Positions 37,669 to 46,806 are shown, counted from the first letter of the stretch. The stretch is DNA of 54,726 nucleotides from Microbulbifer halophilus (GCF_026183675.1 NZ_JAPIVK010000004.1:1-54726), one strand, 5' to 3'. The notes: a model not told the origin generated them from the sequence alone. Numbers and translations: made by a program.

Positions 37669-39060
37669 CTACACCAGCGGTCCATCCAGCTCCGAATCCA
37701 CCAACGTACCGCGCAGCGAGTTGGGCAGCGCCTCCTCGATGGATACATCGGCGAACTTGCCGATCAGCGCCAGGTCGTCGGCGCGGAAGTTGACCACGCG
37801 GTTGTTTTCGGTCCGGCCCTGCAACTGGCCCGGGTCCTTCTTGGACACGCCGGTCACCAGCACCCGCTCGATGTTGCCCACCATGCGCCGCGCGATTTCC
37901 GCTGCCTGCTGGTTGATGCGGTGTTGCAACAGCTGCAGGCGCTGTTTCTTCACGGCTTCCGGCGTGTCGTCGGGCAGGTCTGCCGCCGGCGTGCCCGGGC
38001 GGGCGGAATAGATGAAGCTGAAGGAGATATCGAAGCCCACGTCCTCGATCAGCTTCATGGTGTCCTCGAAGTCCCGGTCGGTCTCCCCGGGAAAGCCGAT
38101 GATAAAGTCGGACGACAGGCAGATATCCGGGCGGATCCGGCGCAGGCGGCGGATCTTGGACTTGTACTCCAGCGCCGTGTGGCCGCGCTTCATGGCCATC
38201 AGGATACGGTCGGAGCCGCTCTGCACCGGCAGGTGCAGGTGATTCACCAGCTCCGGCACCTCGGCGTAGACGTCGATCAGCGCATCGGAGAACTCCACCG
38301 GGTGCGATGTGGTGTAGCGAATGCGGTCGATGCCGTCGACAGCGGCCACATAGGTGATCAGCTCGGCGAAGTCGACGATCTGGCCGTCGTCGCCGGCGGC
38401 CCGGTAGGCGTTGACGTTCTGGCCCAGCAGGTTCACCTCGCGCACGCCCTGGTCCGCCAGGTGGGCCACTTCCTCCAGCACGTCCGCCACCGGGCGGCTG
38501 ACTTCCTCGCCGCGGGTGTAGGGCACCACGCAGAAGGTGCAGTACTTGGAGCAGCCCTCCATGATGGAGACGAAGGCGGTGGCGCCGTCCGCCTCCGGTT
38601 GCGGCAGGCTGTCGAACTTCTCGATCTCGGGGAAGGTCACGTCGACCACCACGGCGCCGTTCTTCTGTTCCCGCGTCTGCATCATTTCCGGCAGCCGGTG
38701 CAGTGTCTGCGGGCCGAAGATCAGGTCCACATAGGGTGCGCGACTGGAGATGGCGTCCCCCTCCTGGCTGGCCACACAGCCGCCGACGCCGATGATCAGG
38801 TCGGGATTCTTTTCCTTCAGGTGCTTCCAGCGGCCCAGTTGGTGGAACAGTTTTTCCTGGGCCTTCTCGCGGATGGAACAGGTGTTGACCAGCAACACGT
38901 CGGCATCTTCCGGGTCGTCGGTGGGCACCATGGCGTGGGACTCGCCGAGCAGGTCGCGCATACGCGACGAATCGTACTCGTTCATCTGGCAGCCGTGGGT
39001 CTTGATATAGAGCTTTTTCACCCCCTTGTTTTCGGGGGCTTCGGTCAGTTCGGAAGACAT
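37669..39060 (-). CDS. miaB: tRNA-2-methylthio-N6-isopentenyladenosine synthase
   Basis: Radical-SAM methylthiotransferase of 463 residues. The N-terminal UPF0004 domain has the auxiliary cluster cysteines ([11 protein letters not shown] at 19, [16 protein letters not shown]). The radical-[11 protein letters not shown] lies at about 165-172. A TRAM domain ends the protein. It modifies A37 of tRNAs that read UNN codons. It is upstream of phoH on the same strand, as in other gammaproteobacteria, but a repeat separates them. Confidence 0.96.
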   Translation of the reverse strand: MSSELTEAPENKGVKKLYIKTHGCQMNEYDSSRMRDLLGESHAMVPTDDPEDADVLLVNTCSIREKAQEKLFHQLGRWKHLKEKNPDLIIGVGGCVASQEGDAISSRAPYVDLIFGPQTLHRLPEMMQTREQKNGAVVVDVTFPEIEKFDSLPQPEADGATAFVSIMEGCSKYCTFCVVPYTRGEEVSRPVADVLEEVAHLADQGVREVNLLGQNVNAYRAAGDDGQIVDFAELITYVAAVDGIDRIRYTTSHPVEFSDALIDVYAEVPELVNHLHLPVQSGSDRILMAMKRGHTALEYKSKIRRLRRIRPDICLSSDFIIGFPGETDRDFEDTMKLIEDVGFDISFSFIYSARPGTPAADLPDDTPEAVKKQRLQLLQHRINQQAAEIARRMVGNIERVLVTGVSKKDPGQLQGRTENNRVVNFRADDLALIGKFADVSIEEALPNSLRGTLVDSELDGPLV

Positions 39061-39227
39061 AGGTCGCCTGGTTAAAAACTGTTCAGGTGAAAAGGTGGGG
39101 CATTATAGCGGCCCCTCTGCGGACTGCATAGACGGGTCACTGCTAGAGTGCTAACCTTCCGCGCTTTTTCGGGCAGAGCCCGCGTCGAGACTAGAATCCG
39201 CAAGGGATCACCCAATCCGAGATTTCT

Positions 39228-39560
39228 ATGGCCAACCCAATCTACAAAGTCATCTTCCACAACCAGAACCAGGTGTACGAGCTCTACGCCCGGGCCATCT
39301 ACCAGAGTGATATGTACGGTTTTATCGAGGTGGAGGAGTTTGTCTTTGGCGAGAAGTCGCAGTTGGTGGTGGACCCCAGCGAGGAGAAGCTCAAGTCCGA
39401 GTTCAATGCGGTGAGTCGTTCCTATATCCCCATGCACAGCATCGTGCGCATCGATGAGGTGGAGAAAGAGGGCACCGGCAAGATCGTCGAGGTCAAGGGC
39501 GACAAAGTGACCCAGTTCCCCTACCCGGTGCCGGGGCGGCCGCCGGTGGATACCGAGTGA
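39228..39560 (+). CDS. DUF1820 family protein
   Basis: 110 residues, an intact DUF1820 protein (NPIYKVIFHNQNQVYELYAR...SLYGFIEVEEFVFGE-like, here QSDMYGFIEVEEFVFGE). Widespread in gammaproteobacteria next to miaB, with no known function. It is soluble, and divergent from miaB by 167 bases. Confidence 0.85.
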   Translation: MANPIYKVIFHNQNQVYELYARAIYQSDMYGFIEVEEFVFGEKSQLVVDPSEEKLKSEFNAVSRSYIPMHSIVRIDEVEKEGTGKIVEVKGDKVTQFPYPVPGRPPVDTE

Positions 39561-39737
39561 CCTGACCGCCGGCGATTCCGGCGCCGCTCCCTCCCCGCCA
39601 GCCCCGGTGCAGCTTGCGGCGCCCCGGGCGCCGGCTTCAACCTCTTTACCCTTCCGGCGACCCCTTGCCCCCGCGTTTCATCGCATGCCGGGCGCAGGCA
39701 TTCGTCTGCGCGGCTATTCTGTAATCAGGGAAAACTC

Positions 39738-39908
39738 CTGACTCGAGTTTCCGAATTCGGTGTAGCAGCCGATGGCACAAGCCGGAGCGGGGTGCACCTT
39801 TCTGGGACACGCCGTGAATCCATCCTTGGAGGCTTGTCTGCGAGGTCCCACTCGCAGACAGTCCCAGAAAGGTGCACCCCGCTCCGGCTTTCAAAACTTG
39901 AGATACCT
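39738..39908. repeat. Hairpin element B2
   Basis: Inner arms 39779-39808 and 39861-39890 are perfect inverted copies (right begins GTCCCAGAAAGGTGCACC). The outer arms are weaker: ACTCGAGTTTC at the left and AAACTTGAG at the right. The core holds ACACGCCGTGAATCCATCC and GTCTGCGAG-GTCCCA-CTCGCAGAC. Compared with B1, one arm base is changed on both sides (GTGCGCC to GTGCACC and its complement), preserving pairing. The 376-bp gap has no gene. Confidence 0.88.
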
Positions 39909-39936
39909 AAAAGCGGGATGTATTTAGGTGAAGTCG

Positions 39937-41313
39937 ATGACCTCCATACCGGCAAGCAAGGCGGCAATCTCCGCCCTGAGGCTCGAACAGCGCGTCGAGC
40001 GGGACGTGAAGGCGGGTATCCCGGAGCTGGACCGGACCAGTCACACCGAGAGCGAGGAGAGTATCCGCGCCTACGTCGCCAGCGAAATCGTCGGCGCCGT
40101 CCACCGCAAGCGCCAGGATGAAATCGACGAACAGGCGGAGGCCCGCAACGAACTGCATATCCGCCAGCTCTACCAGGAGCTGGGCAATACCGACCGGGAG
40201 CTGAGCAGGAAGATCGACAGCAGAAAGTCCGCGCTGCTACAGGAGCTCCGACAGTCGGCCCGGGACCTGTCCTCCGCGCGGGCCGACCTGGAGATATTCC
40301 GGCACAAGAATGGCCTCACCCGCGATGCCATCTACCGCGAGTCGAAACTGCTGCATTGCGCCATCATTTTCTTTATCGTCATTTTCGAAACGGCACTGAA
40401 TGCCTTCTTTCTCTCCCGGGGCAGCGAGCTGGGACTGCTGGGTGGATTCTTCCAGGCGTTTATCCTGTCCCTGGTCAATCTCGGCCTGGCCGCTTTTATC
40501 GCCTTCTCCCTGCGCAACCTGTTTCACGTCAATATCCTGCGGAAACTCTGTTTCGGGCTGCTGTTTGTCGCCATCTCGGCGGCGTCGCTCTATTTCGTGC
40601 TCGGGGTGGGGCACTATCGGGAAGCGCTGGAGGCGGACCCGTTTACCGCCTCCGAGGTGGCCGTCACCAGCCTCTGGAGCGCTCCCTGGGGCATCCGGGA
40701 CTTCAATTCCTGGATCATGGTGATCGTCAGTGCCATCGCGCTGTCGCTGCTGGTGGCGAAGTTTTTCGTCGTCGACGATCGCTACCCCGGCTACACGGCG
40801 GTTTCCCGCCGCGTCAGGGACCTGCAGCGGCAATGGGTGGAGCGCTGCGGCGATGCCTTCGATGAAATCGGCGAGGCGGTGGAGGAGTCGCGGCAGGCGC
40901 TGTCGGAAAAGGACCGTGAGATCCGCTCCCAGTTTATCCGCTTCAAGGCCAGTATCGAACGCAGCGAGGACATCCGGCGCGAATACCAGGAGGATATCAC
41001 CAGGGCGCAGGGATTGCTGGATGAACTGGTGCGCTACTACCAGTCCCATTCGGCGAGGATCATGAATCGGCGAGCGGCCTATTTCGGTGAACTGCTGCGA
41101 TTCGAGCTGGGAACCCTGCCGAAGCTCAATACCGTCGGCCTCGACCAGCACCGGGAAGAACTGCAGTTCTTCGAGCAGATGGTGGCCGCGCTCGACCGGG
41201 AATACGCGGCCGCCATGGATCGGATCGGCGAGCAGTGGGAAGGCGCCCGGGCCGATATCAGCGCATTTATCGGCCGGGTCGAGCGGGAAAGCGGGCTGAG
41301 CCTTTCACAATGA
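39937..41313 (+). CDS. Unrecognised coiled-coil membrane protein with four helices
   Basis: I do not recognise this 458-residue family. From ATG 39937 (AGGTG six bases upstream), residues 1-135 are charged and helical with heptad-like stretches. Four hydrophobic segments follow (about 138-158, 167-191, 202-223 and 258-278). A second cytoplasmic coiled-coil region (about 285-458) completes it. Coiled coils on both sides of a compact membrane core suggest a scaffold or tension-sensing protein. It has no catalytic motif. GTG 39928 is an alternative start. Its stop overlaps the next gene's ATG by four bases, so the two are a translational pair. Confidence 0.75.
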   Translation: MTSIPASKAAISALRLEQRVERDVKAGIPELDRTSHTESEESIRAYVASEIVGAVHRKRQDEIDEQAEARNELHIRQLYQELGNTDRELSRKIDSRKSALLQELRQSARDLSSARADLEIFRHKNGLTRDAIYRESKLLHCAIIFFIVIFETALNAFFLSRGSELGLLGGFFQAFILSLVNLGLAAFIAFSLRNLFHVNILRKLCFGLLFVAISAASLYFVLGVGHYREALEADPFTASEVAVTSLWSAPWGIRDFNSWIMVIVSAIALSLLVAKFFVVDDRYPGYTAVSRRVRDLQRQWVERCGDAFDEIGEAVEESRQALSEKDREIRSQFIRFKASIERSEDIRREYQEDITRAQGLLDELVRYYQSHSARIMNRRAAYFGELLRFELGTLPKLNTVGLDQHREELQFFEQMVAALDREYAAAMDRIGEQWEGARADISAFIGRVERESGLSLSQ

Positions 41314-42095
41314 GGTACTCCCGAAACAGGTTTTCGTCGGAGGACCGCAGGGGGCTGATGCTCTTCGCCGCCGGTATCGCGGTGCTCGCGGCGCTGGCCG
41401 CGGTGGTGTTGCAGAAGATTCACTCCCCGGAACACGACTACGACCGGCAGACACTCTGCAACGAAAGCCTGCGGCGACAGGCCCACAACCTTTTTATTAT
41501 CGATGTGTCGGACGCCATGTCCGCGTACCAGAAAAAATTTCTCAGCCGGCATATAGCGCGGCTGCTGGAAGCATCCGCGGTCAATGACCGCTTCACCATT
41601 TTTGTACTCGACGAGCGCTACAGCGGCCTGTCCGAACCGGTGGTCGACCTGTGCAAACCCAGGTCCGCCGAGGATGTGAGCAGCCTGACGGCGAACCGGT
41701 TATTTGTCGAAAACCTGTATGAAAAACGCTTCGAATCGCCGCTCCGGGGTGCCATCGCCGACACCGTCTCCGCCGGCGACCAGCCCATCTCCCCGATCTA
41801 CGAAGCACTGTCCGATGTGGCCGCCCTGAAACGTATCGATCCCCGCGCGCAGGAGGTCAACCTGACCCTGGTCAGCGATATGATCCAGAATTCCGGGGCG
41901 GGATCGGTTTTCAACAGCGGACCCGAAGCGATCGAGAAACTGCCGGCGATCGACCTGCGCCGCGCCAGGACCCGGGTGTTGTGGTTGAACCGGGAGAAAT
42001 ACAGCCAATACCAGACCCCGGAACTGGCCAGCAGCTGGGAGGACTATCTCGCCAGTGTGTCGCGCTTCGATCAGATTGAAAGAATCCGGAACTGA
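41310..42095 (+). CDS. Membrane-anchored protein with degenerate vWA-like domain
   Basis: 261 residues. One N-terminal helix (about 16-36) anchors it, leaving a periplasmic domain if the basic N-terminus stays in the cytoplasm. The domain opens with LFIIDVSDAMS, which fits the first strand and MIDAS loop of von Willebrand A domains. The canonical DxSxS is D65-S67-A69 here, with the last Ser lost. TLVSDMIQNS further on matches the third MIDAS loop. Two cysteines (50, and in VDLCKPR) could form a disulfide. The start ATG overlaps the previous gene's stop. Confidence 0.75.
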   Translation: MRYSRNRFSSEDRRGLMLFAAGIAVLAALAAVVLQKIHSPEHDYDRQTLCNESLRRQAHNLFIIDVSDAMSAYQKKFLSRHIARLLEASAVNDRFTIFVLDERYSGLSEPVVDLCKPRSAEDVSSLTANRLFVENLYEKRFESPLRGAIADTVSAGDQPISPIYEALSDVAALKRIDPRAQEVNLTLVSDMIQNSGAGSVFNSGPEAIEKLPAIDLRRARTRVLWLNREKYSQYQTPELASSWEDYLASVSRFDQIERIRN

Positions 42096-42250
42096 GCGGT
42101 TTCGGGTTCTTGTTTCACCTGGTTCCGTCTGCCCATTTGATCCGGAAGCTGGCACCGGGCTCCGCCCTGCAACAAATTCTTCACCAAAGAATCCCAAACT
42201 TGTAAAAAAACCCGGTCAAGGTATCTCAAACCGCAACTTGGGACCTTGGC

Positions 42251-43042
42251 ATGAGCAACCGCTATCGCGCACTGTGGATTTCCGATGTTCACCTGGGCAG
42301 CCGGGACAGCGAGCCGCAACGGTTGGCGGATTTTCTGGCCGAGAACCGCGCCGATACCGTCTACCTGGTCGGCGATATCTTTGACATGAAGGCACTGGCC
42401 CAGGGCAGGGGAAGCTGGTGTCGCCACTCCTCCATGCTGATGGGCATGCTGGCGGAACTCAGCAGTCAGACACCGGAAGTCATCTACGTACCCGGCAACC
42501 ACGACGCCCCCATGCGCAGCTGGGCCGGCAAGCGGCTGGGCAATATCCGTGTGGAACGCGACTGGGTGCACGAATCCGCAGACGGCAGGCGCTACTGGGT
42601 AACCCACGGCGATCAGTTCGAACACCAGATCGACGTCAATCCACTCAGTTACCAGATCGGCGATCACAGCTACTACCTGATGCTGCGCATGAACCGCTGG
42701 ATCAATTACTGGCGCGGCCGCTTCGACAAGCCCTGGTGGTCGCTGGCCAACCACGTCAAAACCCGTGTGCAGGCGGCGAGGCGGATGATGGACAGTTTCG
42801 AGGAAGTGGCTGTTCGCGAGACACAGCGGCGCGGTCTCGACGGTGTCATCTGCGGCCATATCCACCGCGCCGCCCTGCGCCGCAACAGCGCCGGCGAGTC
42901 CCCCGTGACCTACGCCAACTGCGGCGACTGGGTGGACTCGATGAGCGCTGTGGTGGAGCTGCCCGACGGCGGCCTGGATCTGCTGCACTGGCACCGCGCG
43001 CCGAAAATCGCGCGCATCATGACCGAGGCGGTGGCGGCATGA
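42251..43042 (+). CDS. Calcineurin-like metallophosphoesterase (LpxH-like)
   Basis: 263 residues with all the metal motifs of the family: DVHLGS, GDIFD, GNHD, HGD and GHIH. It resembles UDP-2,3-diacylglucosamine diphosphatase relatives, but it is linked to an acyltransferase gene with a four-base overlap and not to the lipid A genes. A role in phospholipid or sugar-lipid dephosphorylation is therefore as likely as LpxH. It has no signal peptide. Confidence 0.8.
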   Translation: MSNRYRALWISDVHLGSRDSEPQRLADFLAENRADTVYLVGDIFDMKALAQGRGSWCRHSSMLMGMLAELSSQTPEVIYVPGNHDAPMRSWAGKRLGNIRVERDWVHESADGRRYWVTHGDQFEHQIDVNPLSYQIGDHSYYLMLRMNRWINYWRGRFDKPWWSLANHVKTRVQAARRMMDSFEEVAVRETQRRGLDGVICGHIHRAALRRNSAGESPVTYANCGDWVDSMSAVVELPDGGLDLLHWHRAPKIARIMTEAVAA

Positions 43043-44727
43043 TCCGGGTCGAGTCTCTTTTGCAGGACAATCCCTGGTACAGCGCCGCGCCGCAAAAACC
43101 GGCGCGCCGGCTGGTATCCGCGACCCTGAAGAAAATCTGCTGCGAGCAGCAGTTGCAGGAATTCGGGCGGCTCTATCCGCATCTGGGCGGGCTGGATTTT
43201 ATCCGCCAGGTGTTTGCGTTTTTCGATTTTCACTACGACCTGAACCCGCTGGAGCTGGAGCGGATTCCCCGCAGCGGGCCGCTGGTAATCGTATCCAACC
43301 ATCCGCTCGGCAGTCTCGACGGCCTGGCGCTGATCGACATGGTGGCGCGGGTGCGCAAGGATGTAAAAGCGGTGGCCAGCCAGTTGCTGTGGAATATCGA
43401 GCCGCTGCGCTCCTACCTGTTGCCGGTGGACAATTTCAACGGCCGCACCCGCCGCGGCGATGTGGAGGGGATTTACGAATACCTGCGCGCTGATGGTGCC
43501 GTTATCGTTTTCCCGGCCGGCGAGGTTTCGCGCCTGACACCCCAGGGGGTGCGCGACGGCCGCTGGAATCCGGGCTTCGCCCGTTTCGCGGAAAAGACCG
43601 GTGCACCGATACTGCCGGTGCAGGTGCGCGGGCGCAATTCTCTGTGGTTCTACGGCCTGTCGATGGTGAACCGGCCGCTGTCGACCCTGTGGCTGATTCG
43701 CGAGATGTTCAAGCAGAGCCACGGCAGTATCGATATCCGCGTCGGCAACCCGGTGGAGGCGGAGCACTTCCGCCAGTGGCCGCTGACCTCCCGCGCCCAG
43801 GCGCGCCTGTGGCGCCGGCATGTCTATCGGCTGCACAAATCGCCGCGCCCGCTGGGGCCGGAGATCATCGCCGGGGCCGAGCCGGCGGACGATGTCGAGC
43901 GGGGGATCGAGGCCTGCGAGACGCTGGTGGAGCAGGGGAATTTCTCGGTGCGGCTCTATCGCCAGCGGCCGGATTGCCCGGTGATGCGCGAGCTGTCCCG
44001 CATCCGCGAAATTGCCTTCCGGGCGGTGGGCGAGGGCACCGGCCAGAGCCGCGACTGGGATGCCTTCGATGCCCACTACGATCACCTGTTGTTGTGGGAC
44101 GGCGCGCGCCGGCAGATCGCGGGCGCCTACCGGCTGGCGAAAACCGACAGTCTTTCCCCGGAGCAGATTTACAGCGGTACCCTGTTCAACTACCCGAGCC
44201 CGCCACAGCAGTGCCTGCCGGATTCGGCGGAGTTGGGGCGCAGTTTCCTGTTGCCGGAGTACTGGCGCAGCCGCGGCCTGGATCTGTTGTGGTGCGGCAT
44301 CGGCCAGTGGATTGCGCGCAACCGCGTGCGCTACCTGTTCGGGCCGGTTTCCATGCCGGGCAATTTTTCCGCGCGTGCCAAGGCGGCGATAGTGCGCTAT
44401 TTCCTGCACCACTTTGCCACCGACAATCCCCTCGGCGATGCCCGCCTGCCGTTTTCCGAGGCCCGCGACGATCTGCCGCAACTGGTCGGCGATGCGGCGG
44501 AAGACATGGTGCAGTTGAAGGGGATCCTGAAGGAAGAGGGGGTGATGCTGCCGCCGCTATTCAAGAAGTACACCGCGGTGACAGAACCCGGCGGAACCAG
44601 TTTCCACGCCTTCAATGTGGATCCGGATTTCTGCGATTCGGTGGACGGGCTGGTGGTGGTGGATCTGGAGAAGATGGATCCGAAGTTTGCCAGGCGCTAC
44701 CTCGGCGCTTTGGCTGAACCGGCGTAG
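43039..44727 (+). CDS. OlsF-like bifunctional acyltransferase (ornithine lipid synthesis)
   Basis: 562 residues with two domains. The first (about 50-290) is a PlsC-like O-acyltransferase: NHPLGSLD (Asn87, His88, Asp94), FPAGEVSR and PILPVQVRGRNS. The second (about 320-540) is a GNAT-type N-acyltransferase resembling OlsB: RLYRQRPDCPVMRELSRIREIAF, AELGRSFLLPEYW and LFGPVSMPGNF. This order matches OlsF of Serratia and Flavobacterium, which makes ornithine lipids from ornithine in two acylations. The amino acid substrate here is inferred. It overlaps the metallophosphoesterase gene by four bases. Confidence 0.85.
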   Translation: MIRVESLLQDNPWYSAAPQKPARRLVSATLKKICCEQQLQEFGRLYPHLGGLDFIRQVFAFFDFHYDLNPLELERIPRSGPLVIVSNHPLGSLDGLALIDMVARVRKDVKAVASQLLWNIEPLRSYLLPVDNFNGRTRRGDVEGIYEYLRADGAVIVFPAGEVSRLTPQGVRDGRWNPGFARFAEKTGAPILPVQVRGRNSLWFYGLSMVNRPLSTLWLIREMFKQSHGSIDIRVGNPVEAEHFRQWPLTSRAQARLWRRHVYRLHKSPRPLGPEIIAGAEPADDVERGIEACETLVEQGNFSVRLYRQRPDCPVMRELSRIREIAFRAVGEGTGQSRDWDAFDAHYDHLLLWDGARRQIAGAYRLAKTDSLSPEQIYSGTLFNYPSPPQQCLPDSAELGRSFLLPEYWRSRGLDLLWCGIGQWIARNRVRYLFGPVSMPGNFSARAKAAIVRYFLHHFATDNPLGDARLPFSEARDDLPQLVGDAAEDMVQLKGILKEEGVMLPPLFKKYTAVTEPGGTSFHAFNVDPDFCDSVDGLVVVDLEKMDPKFARRYLGALAEPA

Positions 44728-44729
44728 CG

Positions 44730-44966
44730 GTAGGGTGCGACGTGGCAGACAACTGCTCCATGCGCTCTCTGCATGACCGCCGTCCTTGGCGGTCTCGCAC
44801 CACTGATCCTGTAAGCAGAGATCGGGACGGCCCTGCTGCCGGTGGCTGTTTGCTCAACAGCCTCATCGGCAATCGTTTCCCAAACAGCCCCCGGCAGCAG
44901 GGCCTTCACGTCCGGCCTCGATATTCTTTTTGACGTTGACCGGACGGTGCGCACGGCGCACCTTAC
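44730..44966. repeat. Hairpin element E1 with nested A arms
   Basis: Ends GTAGGGTGCGACGTG and, inverted, CGGCGCACCTTAC pair over 13 of 15 bases. Within: GACCGCC-GTCCTT-GGCGGTC; A-type arms 44829-44852 and 44881-44904 (left begins GGCCCTGCTGCCGGTGGCTG) with a 28-base loop and no hairpin module; then the GGTGCGC-ACG-GCGCACC hairpin (44946-44962). It fills the convergent gap between the acyltransferase and aminotransferase genes. Just outside, GGCGTAG (44721-44727) and CTACGCC (44982-44988) extend the pairing through both stop codons. Confidence 0.85.
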
Positions 44967-44981
44967 TGAGAGTCCTGAAAC

Positions 44982-46256
44982 CTACGCCATCTGCAACTGC
45001 TTGCGCACGCTCGCCAGCTTCACACACAGCACAAACACCGACATGGCCGTATCCACTTCCTCCAGTGGCGGGAAGCTGGGGGCGATGCGGATATTGCGGT
45101 CTTCCGGGTCCTTGCCGTAGGGGAAGGTGGCGCCGGCGGGTGTCAGTTTGACGCCCGCGTCCGCGGCCAGTTTGATCACTTCGGTGGCGCAGCCGGGACG
45201 GGTGTTAAAAGAGACGAAATAGCCGCCCCTGGGTTTTTCCCATTCGCCCAAGTCCGATTCGCCAAAGGATTTCTCCAGTTGCTCCAGCACGCATGCGAAT
45301 TTCGGCTTCAGGATTTCCGCGTGCTTCTGCATATGTTCCTTGAGCATGGTGAACTCGGCGAAAAAGCGTGAGTGGCGAAGCTGGTTCACCTTGTCCGGGC
45401 CGATGGTCATGGCCTGCATCTGCTGTTTCAGCGACGCCAGGTTGGCGGGGCTGCTGCTGACGAAGGCTACGCCGGAGCCAGCGAAGGTGACCTTGGAAGT
45501 GGAGGCGAACTGGATCACCGAGTCGGCGGTATCGTTGGCCAGGGTGGCGCTGCGGATGCTGGGCAGGTTCACCTGCTGCTCCAGGTCGTGGATTGCGTAG
45601 GCGTTGTCCCAGAAGATGCGGAAGCCGGGGTTGGCGATCTGGCCCAGTTGCGCCAGGCGATCGACGGTGTCTTCGCTGTAGGTGACGCCGGTGGGGTTGG
45701 AGAACTTGGGGACACACCAGATACCGATGATATCGCGGTCGTTGCGCACCAGTTCCTCGGCCGCGTCCATATCCGGGCCACTGTCGGTCATGGGGACATT
45801 GACCATGCCGATGCCCAGTTGCTCGCAGATGGAGAAGTGGCGGTCGTAGCCGGGCACCGGGCAGAGGAATTTGGGGTTTTCCAGCTCGCGCCAGGGGGTG
45901 TTGCCGGCGAAACCGAACAAGTAGCCGGTGAGCACGGCGTGGTACATCAGCGTCAGCGAGCTGTTGCCGCCGGCAATCACTTCTTCGCTGGGCACCTGCA
46001 GGATGTCCGCGCCCAGGTCGCGGGCGCAGGCGAGGCCGTCGAGGCCGCCGTAGTTGCGGGTGTCGGTGCCGTCCGCCGCGCGGTAATCGCCGTTCAGGAT
46101 GCCGTCCAGTTTGTCGGCCAGGTGAAGCTGATCGGCGGAGGGTTTGCCGCGGGTGATGTCCAGGCTGAGCTCGTGTTCGCAGATGCGCTGGTATTGCGCG
46201 CTCAGTTCCTTTTCCCACTCTTGCAGTTGTTCGCGGCTGGCGGAGTCGATATGCAC
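44982..46256 (-). CDS. Class Ic aspartate aminotransferase-like PLP enzyme
   Basis: 424 residues, the length of the subgroup Ic aminotransferases found in many bacteria. PVPGYDRHF, NPTGVTYSED, FRIFWDNAYAIHDL and FASTSKVTFAGSG (the PLP-linked Lys) are the family motifs. It probably interconverts aspartate or another amino acid with its 2-oxo acid. It is a single gene, bounded by hairpin elements E1 (downstream) and E2 (upstream) in the same orientation. Confidence 0.9.
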   Translation of the reverse strand: MHIDSASREQLQEWEKELSAQYQRICEHELSLDITRGKPSADQLHLADKLDGILNGDYRAADGTDTRNYGGLDGLACARDLGADILQVPSEEVIAGGNSSLTLMYHAVLTGYLFGFAGNTPWRELENPKFLCPVPGYDRHFSICEQLGIGMVNVPMTDSGPDMDAAEELVRNDRDIIGIWCVPKFSNPTGVTYSEDTVDRLAQLGQIANPGFRIFWDNAYAIHDLEQQVNLPSIRSATLANDTADSVIQFASTSKVTFAGSGVAFVSSSPANLASLKQQMQAMTIGPDKVNQLRHSRFFAEFTMLKEHMQKHAEILKPKFACVLEQLEKSFGESDLGEWEKPRGGYFVSFNTRPGCATEVIKLAADAGVKLTPAGATFPYGKDPEDRNIRIAPSFPPLEEVDTAMSVFVLCVKLASVRKQLQMA

Positions 46257-46447
46257 GGTGATTCCTCGATTGGCTTATGGGGGGCTGGAGCTTAGCAGCC
46301 GCAGGGCGGATTCGTCAGCTCCGGTGGCCAGTGCGCCGGGGGGGAGCGGCGGGAATGCGCCGGCTTGCAAGAATGTGATCACGTAGAGGCTTGCTTATGC
46401 CTGCCGATAAGGCGAGTGGATAAGCCGACCCCGATATTTTTTAGACG

Positions 46448-46785
46448 GTAGGGTACGCCGTGGCAGACAACTGCTCCATGCGTTCCCTGCATGACCGCCG
46501 TCCTTGGCGGTCTCGCACCGTTGATCGGGTCTGTAGAGGCTGCCGAAATTCGGTTCGTAAGCAGGTTCTGGGGCGGCCCTGCTGTCGGTGGTTGTTTGCT
46601 CAACAGCCTCATCGGCACAAATCGGCAGGGCCGCCGATTTGGACGCCGCAGGCGCCCGAAGGGCGAGGGACATGGATGTCCCAAGTCAATCGTTTCACAA
46701 ACAACCCCCGGCAGCAGGGCCTTCGCATCCGACCTGGATATTCTTTTCCAGCTGTAGCTCTGGCGGTGCGCACGGTGCACTCTAC
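46448..46785. repeat. Hairpin element E2 with nested A arms and hairpin module
   Basis: Same plan as E1 and the same first 90 bases nearly unchanged (GTAGGGTACGCCGTGGCAGA...). A-type arms are 46575-46598 and 46698-46721. Between them, reversed, is the hairpin module (46618-46682): CAAATCGGC-AGGGCC-GCCGATTTG, CGCC-GCA-GGCG, CGCCC-GAA-GGGCG and GGGACAT-GG-ATGTCCC. The right end has GGTGCGCACGGTGCACT. It lies in the 550-bp gap upstream of the aminotransferase and ends 22 bases before the DUF6279 stop. Confidence 0.85.
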
Positions 46786-46806
46786 AGAGAGTCCCCTGTC
46801 CCCAAA

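Noticed and set aside
37615..39075. A 486-residue open frame opposite miaB
   Set aside because: Antisense to miaB, which has all its cysteine motifs; no domain of its own.
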